DNA of 64,000 bases, taken from contig BSYQ01000013.1 of NCBI GenBank assembly GCA_030272585.1, forward strand, positions 1,550,001-1,614,000. The letters are read 5' to 3'. The DNA is from Bryopsis sp. KO-2023. Taxonomy: Eukaryota; Chlorophyta; Ulvophyceae; Bryopsidales; Bryopsidaceae. Shown here piece after piece: positions 51,801 to 63,035 of the stretch. Both the position numbers and the translations under genes were made by a program. The notes below the pieces were generated by a model that saw only the letters and a list, made by a program, of their open reading frames with translations, was not told the DNA's origin and made no database searches. Position 1 is the first letter of the stretch. Each line of letters opens with the position of its first letter.

Positions 51801-53310
51801 AGGGACGATCGATTCCACAGCCGTTTTCACCAAAGCCAACGCTTGGCCATCATCGCTGACGACCTGAACTTTCCCTTGTTCTTTCAGGGTTTCGATGAAG
51901 GGCACCACGTTTTCCTTGAACACGGAAATCCTCTTTTCGACAATTTCTGGCTGGTCTTGGGCCTTCTCGCTGGATGCACCCCTTTCCGCCAATCGAGCAG
52001 CCAACACATCGTCAGGCGTTTCCACGACGATTCCCAGTTGAAATTTCCCGATCTGCTCATCACAAAAAGCACCGTACTCCTCCCATTATTTAAATAAATA
52101 AATGAATAAGTAAATCATACACACACGGTGAGGGAAAGCTCAGATTGGAATGCTTTTTTTTCAAAGTAATAAGGGAAGTGGATGGAGTTCTCGGTTTATT
52201 ATCGCTAGACATGCGGGCTGCACACAACTTTCGACCTCGAAGCAACACGTTTGATAATAAATAAATAAACAGAACAATCAGCAGTTTCCCTGTGAAAGGA
52301 AAAGAAAATAATACTTTATGCTTTTATATAAGTAGAAGAAAAAAACGAAAAAAGCAGAAGGCCATGAGCTGCACACATACCCCTTAGTATCAGCAGTTCA
52401 CTTCGATCATGGGACCTACCCGTTTTTCGAAGGCTTCACCTTGTGCAGCTGATCTTGGGTAGCCATCGATAATAAATTTGGATCCTCCAGAGTTTTGGAT
52501 TTCCGCCTCCAAAAGATCTAAAGGATCAGAAGAAAAAAAACACTAATTAAGATAATGATCCTTTCATCCTTGATGTAAAATTGTAACGCATTTCAAGAAT
52601 TTATCCAAAAAACAGGCCTCGATTCCCCCTGCGCGCGGTAAAGGGCAAATGCTACGTGACTGTCGTGGAATCGAAGGATTGCCCCCCCCCCCCTTCGAAC
52701 AATCATGGAACATATTTATTAAAAAAAACGAAAATCGCTGAATCGGGCCCCACCTGTGACGACTTCGTCCGGGACGAGTTCACCCTCCTCGACTGACTTC
52801 TGACAAAGCTGGCCCTGTGTGCAACGGGAGAACAGGAGTTAAAAGGAGTCTCTGAAACGTGTGTGGGATGTTTCACACCATGATTGGTTTCCAACAAGCG
52901 TAAGCGATCACTCCACTGCAGCAAACCGTTCGAAAAAAGAGGTGCCCGCAGCAGCAATTTTCCTGCCAACGACTTCTCGTCGCGCATTCGTTCATACTCA
53001 GAAACTTTCGAAGCAGGGAAAGAATTGTGAAGCACGAAACCCGAGGCTCGGACGTTAACGACATCCACCACAGCTGGGCTGATTAACTCAAGAAAAGTGA
53101 CGGAAACAAAACTTGAAAGCACTGCTTTTGCCGAGCCAGGTGAAGGACGGGAAAACGAACGAAAGTCGCAGCGAATCTCGATTCTGGCATTACCCGTTCG
53201 GACCCTGTCTCGGCTTCCTTTCGCAGGAGACTGCCAATCGACACGCACGACCAACCCTCGCAATCAGTTGCGACCTTCTCACACAGGACTGCCCTCTCCG
53301 ACCTGAACAA
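48878..53310 (-). CDS. adenylate kinase-like, IQ-repeat and Dpy-30 protein, cilium type
   Basis: Minus-strand exons in order. The adenylate kinase-like domain (53310-51780) contains LCEKVATDCEGWSCVSIGSL, EEGELVPDEV, FIIDGYPRSAAQGEAFEK and VVETPDDVLAARLAERGA. An acidic Pro/Ala/Glu linker follows (51340-50620). Then come seven IQ-type repeats of the form TKIQSVHRGRKARKEV (50390-49450), and a C-terminal Dpy-30 motif, YMDSTVTPILRDGLKALNAS...PIQFLCDYLMDS (about 49020-48900), ending at TGA. IQ repeats bind calmodulin-like proteins; Dpy-30 docks to amphipathic helices, as in radial spokes. AK7-type ciliary kinases combine adenylate kinase and Dpy-30. The P-loop (GPGSGKGT in active kinases) reads SERAV here, so nucleotide transfer is doubtful. 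The first exon is not found. Confidence 0.8.
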
Positions 53311-54108
53311 CCATCACAAAACGAGGATCCCAGTCACCGTGCGAGTCCCAGACGAAATTTTCGCTCCAAAAGATGTTGACGACTTTGCGTCGGGAAGCCG
53401 GTTCTTACAACCGCATACCCTGGGCCTCCCAGGACAAAAATAAAATCAGCCTCCGTCATTTTTTGCTGTCCGCCGAGTTGCAAGGGGCCACAAGAAACGA
53501 CGAAGGCTCTCTTTGTGCATTGGAAGTATACGGTGACGGTTTAAAGGGGTTTACGCGAACATAATGCCATTTCTCGATATAATTCTGTGAAACTGTTCCA
53601 CTCTGACAGAAACCGCACCGCCACTTTTCTTGCAGAAGACCGCGGTGCAGCGGCTCCATCTATGAGCGTTCCTCAGCAGTGTATTTTTTGGGGGGAATCC
53701 CCAGTCGCAAATCCTACCCTCGGTTAAACGGTCTCCATTCATTTCGTCGATGTCCGTTCAGTTGAATGGCATTCCGTTGCATGACAAATTGTCGAATTGT
53801 GTTTCCGTGTTTTAAAAATCTCCACATGCCGACACGTTCACAAAAACAAATGTCGAACGGGACACGACATTACTCAAGAGTGTTGAATACACTCGTTCGC
53901 AACAGCGATACCGAGTGGTGAAACGGCCGCCAAAGAACGCTTTACACAATGTAAGCAAAATAAACGACCATACACCCAACCACCTTCTTCCTTAAATCTC
54001 TTCCTTTTCCTCCGAGTCTTCCCAACTAAACCCCATGACCGACTCAGTTCTGATCCCGTTTACTGTATTCCACACGCTTTCCTGCGCCTCCGAAAGAATT
54101 CGTTGCAC
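53311..54108. other. flank of the kinase-like gene and 3' end of the older LTR element
   Basis: A CG-rich part up to about 53950 is probably promoter. The older element's 3' LTR should lie just left of 54109, but no second copy is in the window and I cannot place its ends. Confidence 0.4.
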
Positions 54109-56973
54109 TCAGTCAAAAAAATGCGTAAGCTGATTACTGTGTGCCACCAAATAAGGCTTGCGACCACGCTTTACCTCATGAGTCAGCGGGAGGAGCTTAT
54201 AGCGGCGTCCAGACAACAACTGTGAGATCACATAGGGCCCTTTCCAAAGAGGGAGAAATTTATTTTGAGGTGTAGCATCCCTGGTTCCATCCAATAATAA
54301 CACCCGTTCCCCTAAATAGTGATGATGCAGTTTCAGGCGTTTACCCTTGTTGTATGTCTGTCGCGCCTCCTGACCCCGTTGTTTCGCCTCACACCACTGC
54401 TGCTCCGTTCCTTCCCAAAGCGCGTCAGGTACAAACCGAGTGACGCGATGGCGTGCCCCATTGACGGCTTTCACTGCCTCGGGTACCAACGACGTCCAGG
54501 AACAGTGACGATCGAACATCATGCGACGAAGACGAGTGAGCAAGGATTGCTGAAATCGCTCGATTAGTCCATTGGCACGATGGTGGTGAGGAGGAATGCG
54601 CAACATGGTGATGCGCGAATCCTGGAGCCACTTGCGCATTCGAGCAGAGTGGAAATAGGAAGCACCATCACAGACGATGGTATCTGGGCGACCCCGACGC
54701 TTGTTCCACATTTCCAGGACCTCCAAAATCGAGGAGGTATCGGCCGCCAAAACACCGTGCGCGAAGCCCACACGCGAAACATGGTCGACGATGCAAACCA
54801 GGTACTTTTCACCCCTGTGACCCGGCTCTAGAGGCCCAACCACATCGATACTGATGGCGTGGCCGGGCTTTGTAGCACGAGGGCAAATGTCGCCCAACGG
54901 CTCTTTTTCTTTCGGTTGTGCGAAAAACTGGCATGTTGCACAACGCTTGACGACTTCGCAAACGTCACTGTAAGTCACCTGTAGATGGCGTTGACGAACT
55001 TGATCCCATAACTTCTGTGCCCCCCAGTGCTCCGAGGCGTGGAGACGACGCACCACCGCCAGATGCGCTGCAAAGTTCTGCTCCTGCTCGCCTTCCACTC
55101 GGATCCCCTCCGCCACTGCAGAATTCGTTTCAGAGTGAAACGCAGCAGTGTGAGAATCAGGTGATGATGACATCAGTGGATTTGGTAATGCTCGCCCTGC
55201 GTTTGGCAAAAGCGAAACCTCCTGTGGTGGTACGACATTCTCGGTAATCGTTGTGGGCGCCTGGGGTTCTGTATCCAAAGGAATAACCGTGGGAGCCAGA
55301 GGTGGGGAGCAGCTAGCTGGAGGCAAGGGTGGCTCGGAATCCGGGGCGACGCAGCGCGCGTTGGGTCGGCGGTACCAGCGAGACAATGCGTCGGCCCAAT
55401 GGTTGTCTTCGCCTGGGATGAAGCGAATCGTCAGCCGACCAGGGATCGGGAAGTTGGCAGCCATCCAAGTAGCAAGGCGGGCGACCCGCACATCTTCGGT
55501 AAGTGTCTTGTACGAGGCCCCCAACAGCTTGTGCAGAGAGGACTCCGAATCTGTCAGCAGTGTGAGCTTGCTTCCTTTTACCAGGCTGGAAATGTTTTTC
55601 AAGGCCCAGACAATTGCCCCCAATTCTCCCAAAAATGAACTGTCAGGACTGTTAGCAATTTGTCGACTGTTGATGGCCACCACCCTCCCTGCTGAGGGGT
55701 GACCATCATATAAGATATACCCAGCACCTTGGCCACTCCAATCAGTATGCAAATAGTATTCACTGGATGGCCTGGGTGAGTGAATGTGTCGTGTGTGTTG
55801 TAGGATCTGACCCCAAGCTGCCTTGACCACCCTCTGCAGCTCAGCCTGGGAAGCCCCCTTCGGAAGGGCCATCAAGGGCCTGAGGATTTCTGTCAAGCCA
55901 GGAGTGACCGGGCGGCAGATGTTCATGATGCCCATGAACTTGCGGACATCCCTCACCGATTCCATAGAAGGTAAATGGGCCAACTGAGCGTTGATGTAGG
56001 CATCCAAAGAAATGCCTTGGCCAGAAATTGAAAACCCAAGGAAAATCAGCTCCGCTTTGGAAATTTGTGCTTTTGTTTTGCTCACTGTCAGCCCATTAGC
56101 CAATAACACCTCCAGAACTGCCTTCAGGTTGCGATCATGGTCTGCAGCCCCCTGCCCACCGATAATAATATCATCAACGAAGTTGCGCCCTTCTGTGGGC
56201 TGCAGGATTTTGGCCAAACGGTCATGCAGGAGGCCTGGCGAGCACACCCAGCCTTGAGGGAGACGCTGATACACAAAGGTACCGTGAGGGGTCTCAAAAC
56301 CAAACAACCTTTCCAAGGCCGAACAGATTGGCATCTGAAAAAAGGATTGATTGAGGTCAAGAATGGTAAACCGGTCCCAGTGGCTAGGCAGCCCCCGAAT
56401 AGTTTCCATCACATTTATATTGTCGCTGCCCCAAGATTCACTGTAGGAATTAACCCAGCGAAAGTCCACGGTTTTACGGACAGCCCCAGATTTCTTTCGA
56501 ATAAACAAGCATGGGCTGATAACTGCCCGCTCTTGGGGGCGTAAGGGGCGAATGACCCCATCTTTTTCCAGTGTACCCAACAGCTCCTGTATCTCTGTGC
56601 TGTCCACCTGTGTAGGAAGAAAACGGCTGCCATTGTGCTGGAGGGGAATATGCTCATATGGAATACGCCAAGAAATCTCCCGATGACACACTTGCAGTGC
56701 CTGAGTTGGGGAGGTGTGAGACTGGGAGAGACTGGAGGTGAAGACATCGGGATAGGCTGCAAACCAAGAGGAATCCTGGGAGGCCCCCACTGTTGCGTTG
56801 GGGGCAGAAGAGGTAGAGGAGGAGGATGCCGACTGAGGAGAGCAGTGACTACTCGACTGAAAGGTGGCAAGTGCTTGAATACCAGAACATGAGGCAGTGG
56901 GTGGAAACGGCTGGATTTCCCAGTCAGCCAGCTCGTCACCGGAAGCCTGCAGCTTGAGTTGGTGTATCATGTA

Positions 56974-57209
56974 TGTTACAAGTGATCACCGAGATGTCTA
57001 GTAAGCACTAGCTAGAGCTACAGACTAGCTACGGGCACTAGTGATAGCCTAGTCAGAGCTTAAGGTCCATAGGATCCCAATAGGAGATCCTATAGCTCAA
57101 GAACCCTGGTGCCTCGCCCTAATGACATTAGTCAAGGGTCCCATCAATGAGTGGGGGTTTGATGGGTTAAGGAGGCTTCGAGGGAGGGTTCTGGGAGGTT
57201 TTTGTAACA
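56974..57209 (+). repeat. 5' LTR of the chromovirus
   Basis: Begins TGTTACAAGTGATCACC and ends TTTTTGTAACA, so its terminal 6-7 bases are inverted repeats (TGTTACA/TGTAACA). It matches the 3' LTR throughout by eye. It contains the short palindrome-rich block GGATCCCAATAGGAGATCC. Confidence 0.95.
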
Positions 57210-57211
57210 GT

Positions 57212-57223
57212 TGGTTTCGGAGC
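57212..57223 (+). other. primer binding site of the chromovirus
   Basis: TGGTTTCGGAGC lies two bases after the 5' LTR and is identical to that of the gag element at 2532-2543. It differs from the common initiator-Met site TGGTATCAGAGC. Confidence 0.85.
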
Positions 57224-57556
57224 AGGAAGAGAGCGCGTCACGTTTTGACGCATAACTACACTATAACAACTCGGAATTGGACGAAACAGGCGTCTAACAG
57301 TAAGCCGAGAACACGACGCTTCGTTTGAAACTTGTTTGGGGTCGTTCGGAGTTGTGAGTGAAAAGTTACAGCCCGACAAAGTTAGGGTTTGTTTTCTGAA
57401 TCGTTGGGAAGCTAGTTCTGTGAGTTCGAGGAGACCCAAGAGGTCCTCGAAGGGCTAGTGAAGCGATAAAAGTTGGGGTTTCAGAGTTTTGGGCAAATTT
57501 CCAGTGTTTTGCTGTGTTGGGTTTGTGTCCAAAGGAAACCAAAATAAAAAGTGACC

Positions 57557-60500
57557 ATGAGTCAAGAAGAACAAGAGGTACTTGCCTTAGAAGAAGGGTC
57601 TGTTCTGGATGAAGTCAATGAGGACTCTCCAAGTGAAAGAACAGAGGGACCACAGTCCCCTAGCACTCTCAGGTCTGAAGTGACCAAAGAAGAGAAAGAT
57701 GCTAGCCTGGGCAAAACCAGAAGAGTGACTGCTGATAAACCTGAAAAGTACCAGGGCAAAGTCCCGTGGCCAGAATTCCGTTTGGAGTTAGCCATGTACT
57801 TCAGGGCAGCAAAAGTCCCAAGAGAGGAGTGGGGAGTGATTGCACCTACTTTCCTCGGATCAAAACCCCGCCGACATTTATTGGCTAGGGTACCCAAGGA
57901 AGAACTCGAGGACGGGTCTTTATCTTGGGAAAAATTCTGCCAAGTCCTGGAAGATGGCACATTTGGAGATCTTGCCACAGATTACTCCATAAATAATGCC
58001 CTTACTTCCTGCAAGGATCATATTGACCAGAAGGTCGATACTCCTGGCTTCGTACGCTTTGTGGATGCTCACTTAGCAATGCGAAAAGAGCCAATGGACG
58101 ACACTACCAAGTGTTGGATCCTTCTGAGGGGCCTCCATCCACACTTGTGCAAACAAGTGGAGACTGATACACTTGGTCGGGAATGGAGAAGCTACTCAGC
58201 CTTGCGAACGTATGTGTTGGCTAAAGCCCCGGGTCACGATGCTCGTTTTCCGTTGAAAACTACGGACCGGAAGGCTAAAAAGAGAGGTATGGAAACTACC
58301 TTCTCAGATCCAGCCAAAGGAAGTAAGAAGAGGCATCAGCCTAAGCAACCAAGGCTTAAAGCTCAAAGTGGCACTCAGCCCTCACGAAGACCGGTGGTAC
58401 GGTTGACCGAGAGTGAGAGGGAGGCTCGCAAGAAAGCTGGCTTATGCTGGTTCTGTGGGGAACCATGGGCAAGAGGCCATAAGTGTGGTCAGTCGAAAAA
58501 GGTGAACCTCAGTTCTTGTGAAGTCCCACTTGAGTGGACACAATTGAGAGATCAGAAGAATCTGAATCCACATTCCACAATTGACCCAATGGACATTGAT
58601 TGTGATGCTTTTCTTGCACCAATCTTGACCAGAAGTCAAAAAAGTGAAGAAATGAAATCTTCTGTGGAATTTAGGGATGAGAGAGAAGATTCTCACCAAG
58701 GAATTACAAGGGCGGAGTTCCAACGTCTTGAGACACTTTCAGGCCGCGTATTTACGTTAGATGGGTGTTCGGATGTGAACAGTGCCTTATGTAATACATT
58801 TTGCACACCTTCTGAATTTCTGGAAAGAGATTTAGGTGGACAGCATGTGTGGTTGAATCCTCCTTTCAAGGATATCAACAAATATCTCGATCACTATCTT
58901 CTCGCAAAGAAGAGATCTCCCCATGATACTTCTTGTTGCATTCTTGTTCCAGCAAGGTCTAAAGAGTTGCATCCAGCCTTGACCTCAATGAGATTGATTG
59001 CACAATACAAGAAGGGAACAGTTTTATTCACAGCCAAAAAGGGGAAAAGTCGGAAAAGACTTCCTGGCATTCCTTGGCCCGTGAATGTGTTCTATGATCC
59101 ACCCGTACCCAAAATGCCAGAGGAAGCAACAGAGCTTCTCATGCAAGATAAGCTTGCAATGCATTTTGAGGGCCTCTTGAGTGGAATCCCAGCCCATTGT
59201 CTTTTGGATTCAGGAGCTAAAGGATTAGCCTTCCTGTCCAAACAGTTTTGTGAACAAAATGGGATAGCTTATCGAGCTACCGTTGGATCACAGGCTGAGT
59301 TGGCAAATGGGGATAATATTGATATAATGGGAGAGACAAAGATCACACTGAAAATTCAAGGCTATCGAGAGAAGCTTGATTGTTTGGTGTTGGATCTTCT
59401 AGATCGGTTTGATATTATACTTGGTGATACGTGGTTGCAGAAGCGTAAAGCGGTTTTAGACTTCTTTGAAAAGAAGTGCGCTTTAACGACTTCATCCCAT
59501 CAACGAATATTGCTTCGTCAGGGATTATTACCCAAAGCTACGGGTAAAGATATTCCCCAAAAACAGGTTGCATCTCTACTCTCGATACCACAGGTGAAAA
59601 GGAAGTTGAAAGATACTTCAATAAAACCTATTTTGTTGGTAGTTCGTGAGATGGAAGAGATATCATCCCATCTGAAATTGGCGGATGAAACGAGTGAATC
59701 AGACAAAGTTCCAGAGGAGCAAATGGAAGCTCTGTTGAAGGACTTTGATGATTTGTTTATTTCTGGTTTGGCGGAATATCCTCCTGAAAGGGCAGTGGCA
59801 GCGGATATCCCTTTGGTCGAGGGAACGCGTCCGGTCAATAGACCCTTATTTAGATACACCCCTGCTGAAAGGAAAGAGATAGAGGACCAGTTGTCCGAAC
59901 TCTTATCCAAAAAATTAATTCAGCCGAGTGCTAGTCCATGGGGCGCTCCGGTCCTCTTTGTTCCTAAAAAGGATGGAGGTTTCCGGATGTGCATTGACTA
60001 TAGGGGTTTAAATAAAGTAACTATCAAGAATCAGTTCCCGATCCCGCGGATTGATGACCTTCTTGATCAGTTACAAGGCGCGAGATGCTTCACATCTCTT
60101 GACCTCAGAGCCGGTTATTGGCAAATGAGAGTCAAAGAGGAAGACATCCCCAAAACCGCCTTTAAAACGCCTTTTGGATTATTTGAGTACCGGGTTCTCC
60201 CAATGGGATTAACGAACGCTCCGGCAGTGTTTCAAACACTGATGAATCATGTGTTTCAAGGAATGATAGGCAAATATGTCTTGATTTACCTTGATGACAT
60301 TTTGATTTACTCAAAAACACCAGAGGAACATGTGGCCCATGTACGAGCCGTGATGCAAAGATTAAGAGAACATAAATTGTTCCTTAAGAAGTCCAAATGT
60401 GACTTTAACAAAACAGAGTTACATTACCTTGGCTTCATTGTAGGTCGCAAAGGTATCTCTGTAGACCCTCGAAAAACGAATAAAGTACGAGAATGGCCTC

Positions 60501-62653
60501 GTCCACAAGGGGTACACGATTTGAGATCGTTCCTCGGGCTTGCCAATTATTTTCGTAAGTTCGTCCAGGGTTATTCTTCTTTGGCATCACCTCTCACTGA
60601 TTTGCTTAAAAAGCAACAGACATGGGATTGGACTCCCGCTTGTGAGGCCGCTTTTGAGGGGGTGAAGAAGGCATTAACAGAAGCACCTTGCTTGGCTATG
60701 CCGGATTTTACCAAACCCTTTGAAGTAATTACGGATGCTTCTAACAATGCAATAGGGGCAGTTCTCCTTCAAGAGGGACATCCCATTGCATATGAGAGTA
60801 GAAAGCTTACCGGCCCACAACTGAATTGGTCTACAAGTGATCAAGAAATGTATGCTACAGTTTATGCACTTCAATTATGGAGATGCTACTTGGCTGACAG
60901 CAAATTCAAAGTGATCACAGACCATAGTCCAAACACATTTTTCCATTCCCAATCGACCTTGAATCGACGGCAGGTTCGCTGGTTAGCATTACTCCATGAA
61001 TTCCAATTTGAATGGGAGTATAGACCGGGACGGGTAAACGTGGCTGATCCCTTGTCGCGGATACCGTCTTGCTCACCATCTATTGGAGTATTATGCGAGA
61101 CCGGGAGATCACGTGGCTTGGTTTCTAGCCGGCGGGACTCTGTGGACCCATCTCCGCCTCAGGGTTATTATACCCAGTTGATAGATAGGTTGACTGAAGG
61201 GTACACTAAGGACCCTTGGTATGACACACTGGAAGCTGCCCAGGTGTTACAATATCAAGATGGTTACTGGTGGAATGGTAATGTGCTGGCTGTACCAAAT
61301 TTTGGAACATTGAGACAGGATATAATCCATGATTGCCATAGTACAGTCTATAGTGGACACTTTGGTGTGGCTAAGACTTTACGGCAAATCAAGAGACATT
61401 TTTGGTGGCCTCAGATGGAGGACCATATCAGATCATATGTGCAAGGATGTGATTCATGCCAAAGGCACAAGGGTAGGCGAAGAAAGCCTCAAGGTCCCCT
61501 AAAACCCTTGTCTATTCCGAATGCACAATGGGAAAATGTTTCGATGGATTTTGTCACTCACCTCCCATCATCTAATGGAGCAGGTTATGATGCAATCCTT
61601 GTCTTTGTGGACATGTTAACTAAAATGGTACATCTCGCTGCAACTCGAACGGATTGTGGTGCAGCTGAAGCAGCAAATCTCTTTGTGAACCATGTTTTCA
61701 AAGCTCATGGCATGCCAAAGAAATTGGTCACAGATAGAGATCCAAGATTTGTCTCACACTTCTTTAGGGAGTTGTGTGATAAATGGGAAATCAGTCAAGC
61801 CCTTTCTTCGGCTTATCATCCAGAAACAGATGGGCAAACCGAAGCGATGAACAAAGTGATGCAAGATACTCTTCGCCACTTTGTGGGGCCTTCCCAAAGA
61901 AATTGGGCTGATTTATTACCGGTTGTTGAGTTTGCAATAAATAACTCAAGATCAGAAGCAACTGGAGAAACACCCTTCTTCCTGAACTATGGAAAAGATC
62001 CATGGACAGCATTGACTGCTCAGATCCCTAGAAAAGGACCAAAGCAGGTCGCTGTACCAGAAGTTCAGAAAATGACGAGTGAAATCCGAGAAGGGATTGT
62101 TGAGGCAAAGAAACGCCTTCAGGCGGCTCAGCAACGCTATAAAGCTCAAGCTGATCGTCACCGGGCTCCTGTAGAGATCAAGGTTGGAGACCTTGTTCTC
62201 CTTGATGCAAGGAACTTAAGGTTAAAGCATCCAGGATCGCGGAAATTAACGCCGAAATGGGTAGGACCTTTCCCTATCGAGCGTCAAATAAATGAGGTTG
62301 CTTTCAAAATAAAGCTTCCCGATACTTTGCCCATACATCCGGTGTTCCATGCTTCACTCTTGAAGCCATATTGGGCTAAAGGAACTGTGCAACCCCCGCC
62401 ACCTATCGAGATTGAAGGTGACTTGGAATGGGAGGTTGAGCGCATTCTTGATCGCAGAGAGCGACGTAGGGGCAAGAAATGCTACACAGAATTCCTAGTG
62501 AAATGGGTTGGATACGGTCATGAGCACAACTCATGGGAACCGGAACAGAATGTCGTGCACGCGCGAGAATTGGTTGACGAGTTTCACCAATCTCAAGCAC
62601 AATCGATTGTACCACCTCGCACGATCCGAAGGAGATCACAAGCGAAGGTTTGA
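57557..62653 (+). CDS. Gag-Pol polyprotein with methyltransferase-like insert and chromodomain
   Basis: One frame of about 1698 residues from the ATG at 57557. Order: Gag helical region (about 50-230); zinc knuckle CWFCGEPWARGHKC (about 297); a methyltransferase-like block (about 390-515; TLDGCSDVN, VWLNPPF, CILVPARSKE, GTVLFTAKKG); aspartic protease LLDSGA (about 549). Reverse transcriptase follows with YLDDILIYS (about 911), then RNase H (TDASNNAIGAVLLQEG, about 1059), integrase with an HHCC region and core (SMDFVTHLP, TDRDPRF, HPETDGQTEAMN), and a chromodomain at the C-terminus (LVKWVGYGHEHNSWEPEQNV). The chromodomain marks the chromovirus branch and would steer integration to marked chromatin. 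The insert resembles phage-type DNA N6-adenine methyltransferases and is unusual here. No Gag/Pol frameshift site is needed. Confidence 0.92.
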   Translation: MSQEEQEVLALEEGSVLDEVNEDSPSERTEGPQSPSTLRSEVTKEEKDASLGKTRRVTADKPEKYQGKVPWPEFRLELAMYFRAAKVPREEWGVIAPTFLGSKPRRHLLARVPKEELEDGSLSWEKFCQVLEDGTFGDLATDYSINNALTSCKDHIDQKVDTPGFVRFVDAHLAMRKEPMDDTTKCWILLRGLHPHLCKQVETDTLGREWRSYSALRTYVLAKAPGHDARFPLKTTDRKAKKRGMETTFSDPAKGSKKRHQPKQPRLKAQSGTQPSRRPVVRLTESEREARKKAGLCWFCGEPWARGHKCGQSKKVNLSSCEVPLEWTQLRDQKNLNPHSTIDPMDIDCDAFLAPILTRSQKSEEMKSSVEFRDEREDSHQGITRAEFQRLETLSGRVFTLDGCSDVNSALCNTFCTPSEFLERDLGGQHVWLNPPFKDINKYLDHYLLAKKRSPHDTSCCILVPARSKELHPALTSMRLIAQYKKGTVLFTAKKGKSRKRLPGIPWPVNVFYDPPVPKMPEEATELLMQDKLAMHFEGLLSGIPAHCLLDSGAKGLAFLSKQFCEQNGIAYRATVGSQAELANGDNIDIMGETKITLKIQGYREKLDCLVLDLLDRFDIILGDTWLQKRKAVLDFFEKKCALTTSSHQRILLRQGLLPKATGKDIPQKQVASLLSIPQVKRKLKDTSIKPILLVVREMEEISSHLKLADETSESDKVPEEQMEALLKDFDDLFISGLAEYPPERAVAADIPLVEGTRPVNRPLFRYTPAERKEIEDQLSELLSKKLIQPSASPWGAPVLFVPKKDGGFRMCIDYRGLNKVTIKNQFPIPRIDDLLDQLQGARCFTSLDLRAGYWQMRVKEEDIPKTAFKTPFGLFEYRVLPMGLTNAPAVFQTLMNHVFQGMIGKYVLIYLDDILIYSKTPEEHVAHVRAVMQRLREHKLFLKKSKCDFNKTELHYLGFIVGRKGISVDPRKTNKVREWPRPQGVHDLRSFLGLANYFRKFVQGYSSLASPLTDLLKKQQTWDWTPACEAAFEGVKKALTEAPCLAMPDFTKPFEVITDASNNAIGAVLLQEGHPIAYESRKLTGPQLNWSTSDQEMYATVYALQLWRCYLADSKFKVITDHSPNTFFHSQSTLNRRQVRWLALLHEFQFEWEYRPGRVNVADPLSRIPSCSPSIGVLCETGRSRGLVSSRRDSVDPSPPQGYYTQLIDRLTEGYTKDPWYDTLEAAQVLQYQDGYWWNGNVLAVPNFGTLRQDIIHDCHSTVYSGHFGVAKTLRQIKRHFWWPQMEDHIRSYVQGCDSCQRHKGRRRKPQGPLKPLSIPNAQWENVSMDFVTHLPSSNGAGYDAILVFVDMLTKMVHLAATRTDCGAAEAANLFVNHVFKAHGMPKKLVTDRDPRFVSHFFRELCDKWEISQALSSAYHPETDGQTEAMNKVMQDTLRHFVGPSQRNWADLLPVVEFAINNSRSEATGETPFFLNYGKDPWTALTAQIPRKGPKQVAVPEVQKMTSEIREGIVEAKKRLQAAQQRYKAQADRHRAPVEIKVGDLVLLDARNLRLKHPGSRKLTPKWVGPFPIERQINEVAFKIKLPDTLPIHPVFHASLLKPYWAKGTVQPPPPIEIEGDLEWEVERILDRRERRRGKKCYTEFLVKWVGYGHEHNSWEPEQNVVHARELVDEFHQSQAQSIVPPRTIRRRSQAKV

Positions 62654-62786
62654 GACATCATATCACAGTTGGCCACTGGATGATGATGATCTCCTCTCTT
62701 AAAATAGTGTAACTACTAGACACTATCATTTGTATGATGCCTATCATGCATTTGATTCCTAGTGAACCCGAGGCGGCTTCACATCT

Positions 62787-62799
62787 AAGGAGGGGGCAC
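62787..62799 (+). other. polypurine tract of the chromovirus
   Basis: AAGGAGGGGGCAC directly precedes the 3' LTR, the usual place and composition for the plus-strand primer. Confidence 0.85.
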
Positions 62800-63035
62800 T
62801 GTTACAAGTGATCACCGAGATGTCTAGTAAGCACTAGCTAGAGCTACAGACTAGCTACGGGCACTAGTGATAGCCTAGTCAGAGCTTAAGGTCCATAGGA
62901 TCCCAATAGGAGATCCTATAGCTCAAGAACCCTGGTGCCTCGCCCTAATGACATTAGTCAAGGGTCCCATCAATGAGTGGGGGTTTGATGGGTTAAGGAG
63001 GCTTCGAGGGAGGGTTCTGGGAGGTTTTTGTAACA
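62800..63035 (+). repeat. 3' LTR of the chromovirus
   Basis: Same length and, by eye, the same sequence as the 5' LTR. It is followed by the ATGTA target copy and then by the remainder of the older element. Confidence 0.95.

Larger units (their letters stand above)
56974..63035 (+). mobile_element. young Ty3/Gypsy chromovirus, appears whole, 6062 bp
   Basis: Two 236-bp LTRs that look identical, a 5-bp target duplication ATGTA (56969-56973 and 63036-63040), a primer binding site, a polypurine tract and one long Gag-Pol frame are all present. No break is visible. Identical LTRs mean a recent insertion, on the scale of few or no substitutions per LTR. It sits inside the older element, in the opposite orientation. 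Confidence 0.93.
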
